The notes below the pieces were generated by a model. It saw only the letters and a program-made list of their open reading frames with translations. It did not search any database and was not told where the DNA came from. From positions 1-64,000 of the forward strand of contig NC_089248.1 in NCBI RefSeq assembly GCF_000512585.2: a stretch of DNA of 64,000 nt, written 5' to 3'. This stretch comes from Kwoniella bestiolae CBS 10118 (lineage: Eukaryota > Basidiomycota > Tremellomycetes > Tremellales > Cryptococcaceae). Of this stretch, positions 53,748 through 64,000 are shown one piece after another; position 1 is the first letter of the stretch, and the number at the start of each line of letters is the position of its first letter. Made by a program: the position numbers and the translations under genes.

Positions 53748-55916
53748 CTAAAAATCGGCATCGGTCGTGAAAACCCTTCTAGACAGTCTCTCATTGCTCC
53801 CTTTCTCGGGTATCGAAGGTGTTCCAGACCGAGATACGTTGGCGAGCTGATAGGATGATACTCGAGATTCGAAGAAGTCTGTGAACGGGTACGTCAGTAA
53901 TGAGTAGTAGTCAAGCGTGTATGGCCGGAAAAGCAGGAGGTGGTTGTGTCCGAAGACACTCACTGGCTTTTCCTTGCAATGATATCAACTCCATCCAATC
54001 AAAGGGATTCTTGGCGTGATATATCTTCGAGTATCCTAAGTCTACTATGAGTCGATCGGCAACGTATTCGATGTATTGGCACATCAACTGGAAGCGTCAA
54101 TATCACATCAGCGAGAATTACGATGAGATGGCTGAACAATAGATGGATGCAAGGTGATGTACAATCACCCTTTCGAGTCGGATTATTACTCACATCCGCA
54201 TTTATACCGATCAGCGCACACGGCAAAGCATCCGTCAAGAACTCCTTTTCGATGACCACAGCTTCGGTCACGATATTATGCACTTCCTCTTCTGAGCATC
54301 GATGTTTGAGGTGATTGTACAGCTAAATCCGGGGTTGCAAGATGAGTTAGCGCTATCGAAGGTGCAAGACTGGGCGAGCACAACCGGCTCACCAAACATG
54401 CAAAGTCCTAATGGTTAAACCGATGGTCAGCTTCTGAGTGTATGCAACAATATGCGAATAGAAGCTCGACTCACTGTATGTGTCCCTTCATCCCTACTGA
54501 TCAACTCGTTCGAGAATGTCAACCCAGGCATCAAGCCTCTTTTCTTCAACCAGAATATCGCGGCGAAAGATCCCGAGAAGAAGATCCCTTCGACACATGC
54601 GAATGCAACGAGTCGAAGGCGAAAGGGCTGGGAATCAGAGGAATCAGCATGTGAAGAGCATTGAGAGGTACCACGTCTGACTTGAGTGATCAACGCCAGT
54701 TTTTCAGTTTGAACGGTATCTGCCTTCCAATTCACAGATCATGCAGTGATAAGGGGAGAACCATGAGAGCTTGACTCACCATCTCATCCGTTATATACTT
54801 CAGTGCCCAATCAGCCTTTTTACTTACGCATGGTACTACAGTAGAGATGCGAAGGTTAGCTGTCGATCTCATGGAGTGTGTTGACTCTAAAAACTGGAGC
54901 TAAACTTACTATTCTCCATCCCTCTAAACAGGAAATCCTTCTCCTCGCTATCCCTTACATACGTCTCGATCAGCAGACTATACGTCTCGCTGTGGACTTG
55001 CTCCATCATAGTTTGGAATGCGTAGAAAGCTCTAGCTTCGGATATCTGTACGTCGAGTGAGAATTGAGATACGATGTTTTCTATTATAGCCATTGGATGA
55101 TATGTCAGCTGAGTGTGTAAAGACTCATATGAGATGAATGACAGAGGTTTACATATGATGATGGTAAGAGTCAGTCACACTCACCTCCTACAATCCCATC
55201 ACTCGCTGCAAAGAATGCGAGTATCCTCAAGATAAAGAACCTCTCTTGCTCTGTCAGCTTTTCGTTCCAGTCGATCAGATCGTGGCCTAGATCGAGTTCT
55301 TCGGATGTCCAGAATGATGCTTGGGATGCTTTGTACGCTTGCCATATCTGGTGTGGTAGGGTAGGTCAGCTAATCACCTAAGGGAATATGGCGGATGGGT
55401 GAGAGATTGAAACTTGATCACGGTAGATTGCCTTTCACCAGCTCGTCAAGGTAGATATCGTTAGGTGTGTACTTATGAATGTTACTATAGCTGTGTGTGG
55501 GAGATGATGGTACCCACCTCTCTATACTTTATAGGGAATAATACGAATCTATCATTCGACTCTCTCAATATATCTTCATCCTCTTCTTCTGGGAATTTCC
55601 TCTGTTTCTGCTTCTTCTCCGAATCTTCCTTCGTTGACGATCTATCATCTGACTGATCCCTATCCCCATCCAACCCAGTGATAGTCATGCCGCTCATCTC
55701 ACTCTCAAGTGACGAGTTACTATCGTACATGGGTCTGAAATGGTTGATCCTTGATATATCGTTGAGATCGTCCAGTGAAGTTGCTGTTGAGCAGTGGGAC
55801 GAGGTGGAGGATGATCGGGTTTTGCTTGATGATGGGGTTGAGGAAGGGGGTTTGCTTGGTCCTGCGATGGGTGGCAGGAGTGATAATGGTTGTGATCTTG
55901 TAAGAGGGGTTGGCAT
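53748..55916 (-). CDS. RNR2: Ribonucleotide reductase small subunit
   Basis: Start is at 55916 ([16 protein letters not shown]), with a Ser/Pro-rich N-terminal extension longer than in yeast. The core contains [31 protein letters not shown], where the first metal Asp is expected as Glu-Asp-Leu variants (EELDLGHD); [35 protein letters not shown] with Glu and His ligands; [39 protein letters not shown]; and the last [12 protein letters not shown] [15 protein letters not shown]. The end FTTDADF is the conserved C-terminal tail that docks on the large subunit. It makes dNTPs with the large subunit, and in fungi is induced by replication stress. At least seven introns. No defect seen. Confidence 0.93.
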
Positions 55917-56314
55917 TTTGTGTATGATTACTATAGGAGATAAATAAGATGGATGTCAAGAGATGAAAGAGAGAGAAAGAGACATTCATTCGATCTCCAA
56001 TAACAAAAACATTATTAAAATATACTACATGACGCATTGACCCCTGGACGACACGTGGTCTCACTAGTACAGTCAACCATCTACACTTTTCATTAGCATT
56101 AGCGGGATCAAATAGCTTCATTACCTTTTCTTGTAATTGGCTGTATACCCGTCGGCTAAGTTCCAGTCGGTATTTCTCATCCGAATTTGATCGGCAATCC
56201 CCCTCATTCGCTGCTTTTAAAAAGGATCATGTTGATTTGTCTCTCTCTCTCTCTCTTTCGCCATCAACACCCATTCTTCCACTTGTGTCTCTAGTCTACA
56301 CACCAACTCCCACA
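55917..56314. promoter_or_regulatory. Divergent promoter of RNR2 and D-2-hydroxyglutarate dehydrogenase
   Basis: Contains an E-box CACGTG at 56052-56057 and a CT repeat at 56239-56259 shortly before the plus-strand start. No gene supported. Confidence 0.5.
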
Positions 56315-58512
56315 ATGTCAGCCCCAAGACTAGCTCGTCTTCTATCCCGTCGACCCCTCGCATCTCGACGATCCGCCCCCCTACCCTCATTCGTAAGATC
56401 CACTCCATCTCTATCCATACGACACGGCTCCCATCTCCCACCTCGTTCAACGCAATTCACCAAACCCACTCAACAGCACCTCGATGCTCTCAAGGCTATC
56501 TCATCGAGTACATTAAGTACGTTGGATGGATCAGCTACAGAGGAAGAGTTGAGATCGTTCAATGATGATTGGATGAATAAATATCATGGGAAGGGTAGTA
56601 TAGTGTTGAAACCGAAGAGTACAAAAGAAGTAGGGGAGATTATGAAGTATTGTTATGAGAATGACCTTGCGGTGGTACCGCAAGGTGGGAATACGGGGCT
56701 GGTTGGTGAGTCTTTTTTTTTGGGTGCTAGGGTGTTCCACCCTAGCGTGTGACTGTAGTCCGGTAGCTAGGGGTGGGATGGGGGCATTCTCGTACACGAT
56801 ATTATCAATATCATGACAGTATTTTGTCATACTATCACAGTACTCTATATTACTTTGGTAATATCGTATCATCACTTCAGAAGTAGAGATTGTATGGTGG
56901 CGAAGATAATCACTACATCCCAAACACACGTTATGCTAATACTCTACTCCTGAACTAGGCGGATCAAACCCAGTCCACGACGAGATCATCCTCAACCTAT
57001 CCAACCTCAACCAGATCCGATCATTCGACGAAGTATCAGGTGTCCTCGTAGCAGATGGAGGCGTCATCTTGGAAGCTGCCGATCATTTCTTGGCTGAAAA
57101 GGGATTCATCTTCCCTCTTGATTTGGGAGCTAAAGGGTCGTGTCATATTGGTGGCAACGTATCTACCAATGCTGGTGGATTGAGGTTATTGAGGTACGGT
57201 AGTTTGCATGGATCGGTGCTTGGTTTGGAGGTTGTGCTGCCTGATGGGAGGATTTGGAATGGGTTGAGCAAGTTGAGGAAGGATAACACTGGTGAGTGCA
57301 TTCTCATACGGAACTGATGATACATGGATATGACGTGCTCTTTTCACATTCTACTATGAGAATATCGTCACACCACTACGTGAACGGGACAAGTCATCCC
57401 GTCCAAACCAGTGCTAATGCGTTGTACCCCCCAGGATTCGACCTCAAACAGCTTTTCATCGGATCAGAAGGTACCATCGGTATCATTACCGCCATCTCCA
57501 TTCTCTGTCCCAGGCGACCCAGTGCGATGAACGTCGCTGTGTTCTCGCTAGAATCTTACGAGGCGGTACAAAAAGTATATGCGGAGGCTAAAGGTCATCT
57601 AGGAGAGATCCTATCTGCGTTCGAGTTCTTTGACAAACAGAGTGTGAGTTGGAAATGCGAACTATCTTCTGATGAATCTCATGAGCTGATCTTTTCTTCC
57701 CTTATACAGTACGCCCTTGTGAAGAAGCACCAAGAGGAGAATGGAGGAGAAAGAAAAGTGTTCGAGACCGAGGGTGATTTCTACTGTCTGATCGAGACTG
57801 GTGGTAGTAACTCTGAGCACGATGAGGCTGTGAGTGTTGATGATCCTGCTGGTTCGATGCCATGTCGGCTGCTTGCTCATATCACCACCTTTCGCAGAAA
57901 CTCACCGGCCTCCTCGAACACCTGATGGAAAATGAGATGGTCCTTGACGGTGTCTTAGCACAAGATTCCACCCAATTCCAATCCCTCTGGTCTTTGAGAG
58001 AACTCGTCCCCGAGTCAGCTGGTAAAGCCGGATCAGTGTACAAATACGACGTGTCTGTACCTGTCGGAAAAATGTACGGCCTAGTGGAAAAGATGAGAGC
58101 GAAATTGAGGGATGGTGGGGTATTGGAAGGTGATGGGAAAGCAGAGGGTCCTATCAGGGCTGTGGCTGGATATGGACATATGGGTGATGGTGGGTCATCT
58201 TCACACGAATGCAGCTTAGTTATGAGTCATATGACCACTTGCTGATACTCTTCTCCGTGACCTCTAGGTAACCTCCACATCAACATCGTAGCCAACAAAT
58301 ACACCGACGAAGTAGAAAAGATCATCGAACCATACATCTACGAGATCGTGGCTGAGAATGAAGGGTCCATATCTGCTGAACATGGACTGGGAGTGATGAA
58401 GGCCCCTTATATCGGGTATAGCAAGAATGAGACTTCGGTGGAATTGATGAAGCAGATTAAACAGCTGTTTGATCCTAAAGGGTTGTTGAACCCTTACAAG
58501 TATATCGTGTAG
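56315..58512 (+). CDS. FAD-linked D-2-hydroxyglutarate / D-lactate dehydrogenase, mitochondrial
   Basis: Start is at 56315. The Arg-rich N-terminus ([20 protein letters not shown]) is a likely mitochondrial presequence. The FAD-binding domain reads [44 protein letters not shown] and [41 protein letters not shown]. The substrate domain contains [15 protein letters not shown] and the metal/active-site stretch [16 protein letters not shown], then AEHGLGVMK and [14 protein letters not shown]. This set fits yeast Dld2/human D2HGDH better than cytochrome D-lactate dehydrogenases. It oxidises D-2-hydroxyglutarate to 2-oxoglutarate. The first intron (about 56704-56959) is unusually long for this genome and carries a hairpin. 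Confidence 0.9.
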
Positions 58513-59699
58513 GTGTAGGTTGTCAGAGTAGATGTTGTTTTTGGGTATGCATACATATACATATATCAGGTTATAGGGAGTGGAGGAAGAGGACAAAAGA
58601 CTCGAGGGGGAGAGGGAGAGAGTGGGTCTGAGAGTAGTATCATACTATATATTCAGGGGGTACAAAGGGAGAGTTAGAGTGTGTGTGGCAATCTGTGGCA
58701 TTCTTATAATACCTGTTTCATGTCAACGATCAAACGTTTCATGTACAATAGAGCATATACGACAATGTTACCAATTGGAGGATTGGAGGGTATCGTTCAT
58801 CTGCGCACCATATCCATACATACATACAAACATGGTAGCACTATACGCAAGGACAAGTAAGGTATGAGATGGGTAAGATCCTTGGTACTTACATGCATCA
58901 TACTCTCGTGATTCGTCTCCATGTGTTATTTTCTTTTGGTACATGGTCAGTGCGTTTCAGCTAGTTCTTTAAGATACACACATATAAGCACTTGTTTATT
59001 TCATTGATCATCTCTTTCTCTCAGTGTTATCCATGGCAACCACCACCACCACCTAGTAATCCTATCCTATCGACCAGCACTGCAGCCTTCACTCCGACTG
59101 ATACACTGTCATTACTGTCACAATCACAAATCACACTTTATACGCCTCGCTCCATTATCCTGTTAGACCTCACTGGGTACAGCAAGTGACATCCCGTCAA
59201 TCAATCAATCATTCCCCATTCGTCCTTTGACCACCGTCTCCTCCCCTAGATCATCCTATTCCCTCATCCTCATAATAACCTTATACATCAACCCAAACCG
59301 CAGTACCGTAAAACTCCTTTGTCCACCAACCCCCCTTTTGAGCGACCAAATCAATCTTCATAGATCACTGACCCCCTCCAGGACATCTCTGCATATTTCC
59401 TTTATACGCTTGACGTACCAACCCAACGTATAGAAGGACAAAACAACAATACGTAGCTGAAAAGAACACGTTTGTGCTTTCAAGTCGATATATATCGATT
59501 GGTGAGTTTGGTCTTTCCTGCTCCCCTCGTATTACTACTGTATACCGTTGGGCAGTAGTTGCTCATCGACAATCAGGGTGATACACTCGGTATCTCGATA
59601 AAACATCTATACCATTCAGACTCGGAACCCAAGTCAACACCATCGAACAGTACCATCCCCTCAAACTGCTCTTCTCATTTTCTCTTACACACAATCACC
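58513..59699. other. Long intergenic region before the MAP kinase gene
   Basis: No gene supported across 1.2 kb. The last 500 bp are C/T-rich with many CCCCT and CCACC runs. A TATATATCG stretch near 59489 and GGTGAG at 59500 may mark a 5' UTR exon and leader intron of the kinase gene, but this is not proven. Confidence 0.4.
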
Positions 59700-61717
<2,018 letters not shown>

Positions 61718-62076
61718 GTGTAGGTGACCTTGTAAGGGAGCGGCAGCTATGGACTGCTGGGGATGACCTCTTGCAGAATATGCCAGCTGAGACACGATAT
61801 GCTGCGTATGTGACGGGGTGTTGAACAGATGAGTGTAGGGAAGAGATGGATGCCGTTTGTGTATGTTTGTACAATAGATACTGTCTGCTTGTTGATCGTT
61901 CAAATCCTATCATATCATATCAAGCTGTGGACATTCTGTTCTACCGATTGTTCCTACTCCGTGAGCTTTCTGATGTCAGTATGATATATGCATTTCTTAG
62001 CGTTTGTTGAGCACCTTGGCTATCAACATGCATCGGTAATCACACCCATACGATCAGGACCAATAGGTTATGGAGT
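61718..62076. other. Intergenic between convergent genes
   Basis: 3' flanks of the MAP kinase (+) and TMA22 (-). No gene supported. Confidence 0.4.
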
Positions 62077-63049
62077 TTAGGCAGCAGCTTCGTCCTCTGC
62101 TTTCTTCTTCTTCACTTCGACCTGTGACATTGAAACATAGATTAGCTGTTGAGTCAGTTCGATAGGTTTATAGACATGAGAGGGGACCTACCCTCGTCAC
62201 TTGATCTGCTGGAGCACCTTTCAATACACCCACTTGAGCTCTGAGCATTTCAACCTGTACGAGAAGGATTAACAGAAGAGGTCAGCGTTTGTTCTGACCT
62301 ATACTAACATCTTCATACGATCACAGCTACATTTCGAGTTATCGATTCGAGGTTGTGGTCCGGTGGACTGGTGCTTCGTCGACATGCCGGATCCAGAAGG
62401 TACACTCCACTCACAATCTCATCCCCTACATCACCTTGAATGACAATCTCCTCCTCACCCTGCGGGGTCTTTGAGACACTCGAACCAGTAGCGAACTTCC
62501 CAGCGAACAGCTTGGCAGCTTTCTTCAGGTCGATATTGAATAGTTCGAGGTTTTGGACGTGGGTTTGATGTTTTCGTTTGGTCCGTTCCGATCGTTTGAT
62601 GATGATCTGCGAGGGGGGTTCAATGATCGATAAGAAACGGGCAGAGGATATTGTGATATGACTATCTATATAAGCTAGCTACCCACCTTGGTCTCTCCTT
62701 TCTTCTTGGCCTCAGCTTCAGCCTTTTTCGCAGCCTTCTTCTCAGCCTTGACAGCGTCCGCTTCTAGCTTTTCTTGTTTCTCCACTGACAATGTACCGAT
62801 CCTAGCTGCGAGGTTACCTATGAGATGAAATGTACAGTATACAAGATGAGTTATGCATATATAGAACATTCGGTAGGATAACCCACCTTCACCCCATAAT
62901 CTCTCGTATTCTTCTTTATCCTCACTCTCCAATCTCTCTTTGCACTTTGAGAAGGACGGTCCGAACTCGCAGTACTCTGTTGGTAGGGTACATACTGCAC
63001 AGTAGTGCGGTGTGATGGGTTTGGTGGAAGGTCCTGCTGTTGATGCCAT
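62077..63049 (-). CDS. TMA22: Translation factor DENR/Tma22 (SUI1 domain)
   Basis: Start is at 63049 (MASTAGPSTKPITPHYCAVCTLPTEYCEFG); the YCxVCTLPxEYCEF N-terminal cysteine motif is diagnostic of DENR. It continues SFSKCKERLESEDKEEYERLWGEG, then a Lys/Ala/Glu helix (KAEKKAAKKAEAEAKKKG). The SUI1 domain is assembled from three exons: IIIKRSERTKRKHQTHVQNLELFNIDLKKAAKLFAGKFATGSSVSKTPQGEEEIVIQGDVGDEI. It ends VEVKKKKAEDEAAA. About 190 residues. With MCT-1/Tma20 it promotes recycling of 40S subunits and reinitiation in the cytoplasm. All parts are present. Confidence 0.94.
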
Positions 63050-63495
63050 GTTGATTTATGTATGTCAAATTGATGTAAAGTAGAGAAGAGGAGAAGAAAG
63101 AAGAAGAGAAAAGATTCATGACGATGTCTTTCTTAATGCGGTGGAGGATGTTTGACTCTGAATTGCTGTGTGATATATATATCCTCCTTTTCCTCTTCTT
63201 ACTCCTCATGCATCATATCGTTGTACTGTACATCTATCTGATCAAAGCCCTACCGGTGACAACGGGTCTTGAGATCACCATCGAGCTCTCTGCAAAGGTG
63301 GCCCAACGGCATACACACAGGAGACACGTTGAAGAACCAGGAGGAGACGAAGTCGGATCTTCTCCATCTCCAGTCATTCAATCCGTACCACTCCGCGTTC
63401 ATCTCACCCGACAGACATCAAGCAAGTGGATAGCCAGCACAGAACGAGTGGGTCAAGAAAGTCCAAGCTAGATACCAAGGTAGAGACAAAGCACC
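63050..63495. promoter_or_regulatory. Divergent promoter of TMA22 and the last gene
   Basis: No gene supported. A GATATATATATCC stretch (63171-63183) is the only obvious core-promoter-like element; the 117-codon plus-strand frame over it looks spurious. Confidence 0.4.
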
Positions 63496-64000
63496 ATGCC
63501 ATTGATACACAACCTATCTGGGGTGGTGATAAAATGCTTCAAGAAGGTTGAACACGCCGCAGACTGGATGACGGGCGCTGCTGGACCAGTGTTCGTCTTC
63601 ATGTGTTGGTCTCTGATCATATCAGGAGGATTCATCTACTGTGAGTGATAGCTCATGCTCGTTCATGGTAATTCTCAAGCGAGTGACATGAAGATGTACC
63701 AGCTAATTTTACAATATAAACACACAGTCGACGTGGTTGTCCGCTCCCTATCCCCTCTATCCCTCTTCCTCCTCCTCCCATTCCTCATCCTAGTACCCCT
63801 AAACCTCTATGGACAGTATTACCTAGTCACCCATGTCCCACCTGGATATCCTGCTCCCAAACCTTCAGGAGACGATAAGAACAGGGCCAGCTGGCTGATA
63901 CCTAACCCTAAAAGCTTGTGGTCAGGAGAGAGATGGGGTTTCAGGAAGAGAGGGAGGACGTTGACTGGGATGAGTGGGGGTGGAGAGAGCTCGAGAAGGG
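63496..64000 (+). CDS. Probable DHHC palmitoyltransferase, 5' part only
   Basis: Start is at 63496 (MPLIHNLSGVVIKCFKKVEHAADWMTGAAG). Intron 63641-63727 (87 nt) joins GGFIY to FDVVVRSLSPLSLFLLLPFLILVPLNLYGQYYLV. Two membrane helices and the following THVPPGYPAP resemble the region before the DHHC domain of fungal palmitoyltransferases, where helices 1 and 2 and a PPG motif precede the Cys-rich domain. The DHHC motif itself lies beyond the window end, so the call is tentative. The frame is open to base 64000. Confidence 0.5.

Overview
The window is a chromosome end from a filamentous or yeast-like basidiomycete, most likely a Tremellales fungus of the Cryptococcus/Kwoniella kind. Evidence: base 1 begins in C-rich telomere repeat (CCCCTAA, i.e. 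TTAGGGG/TTAGGGGG on the other strand); genes are intron-dense, with many introns of about 50-75 nt and GTRAGT...YAG borders; and the gene content (Fus3/Kss1-type MAP kinase, AA14-like LPMO with WSC domains, many Zn2Cys6 regulators) is basidiomycete-like. The genus is an inference.

Region 1 (1-17.43 kb) is a head-to-tail pair of nearly identical units of about 8.64 kb. Each is bounded by telomeric repeat on both sides. Each unit carries, from the telomere inward: a degenerate telomere-like leader; gene C on the minus strand (small Zn2Cys6 plus coiled-coil protein); a 14-15 bp minisatellite; a phased array of paired TGCG sites; gene A (+), a two-exon Fpg/Nei-like DNA glycosylase homologue; a second TGCG array in the opposite orientation; an 84-bp direct repeat pair; gene B (+), a large unrecognised protein with two N-terminal zinc fingers; a third TGCG array; a satellite alternating 201 and 188-189 bp; and a poly-C tract that abuts the next telomere repeat. 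I know no described element with this content and regard it as a candidate new telomere-linked mobile or amplifying element. The distal copy differs from the proximal one mainly by single-base changes in homopolymers, so several of its broken frames may be sequencing errors.

Region 2 (17.43-27.2 kb) is typical subtelomeric accessory DNA. It has a Zn2Cys6 regulator gene cut off by the telomere repeat, a shortened UNC93-like gene, a Dal5-type transporter divergent from another Zn2Cys6 regulator, and a 2-oxoglutarate oxygenase.

Region 3 (27.9-50 kb) holds a DUF6604-type gene, a MOV10/SDE3-like SF1 helicase with a 4-nt microexon inside its P-loop, and a catabolic-looking block: Zn2Cys6 regulator, L-fuconate dehydratase-like enzyme, TfdA/TauD-type dioxygenase, MFS sugar transporter, secreted AA14-like LPMO with three WSC domains, and a short-chain dehydrogenase.

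Region 4 (50.8-64 kb) is core housekeeping: SBDS/SDO1, a PRELI/UPS protein, ribonucleotide reductase small subunit, D-2-hydroxyglutarate dehydrogenase, a Fus3/Kss1-type MAP kinase, DENR/TMA22, and the start of a probable DHHC palmitoyltransferase. The window thus grades from telomere, through recent element insertions and broken accessory genes, into conserved chromosome arm.
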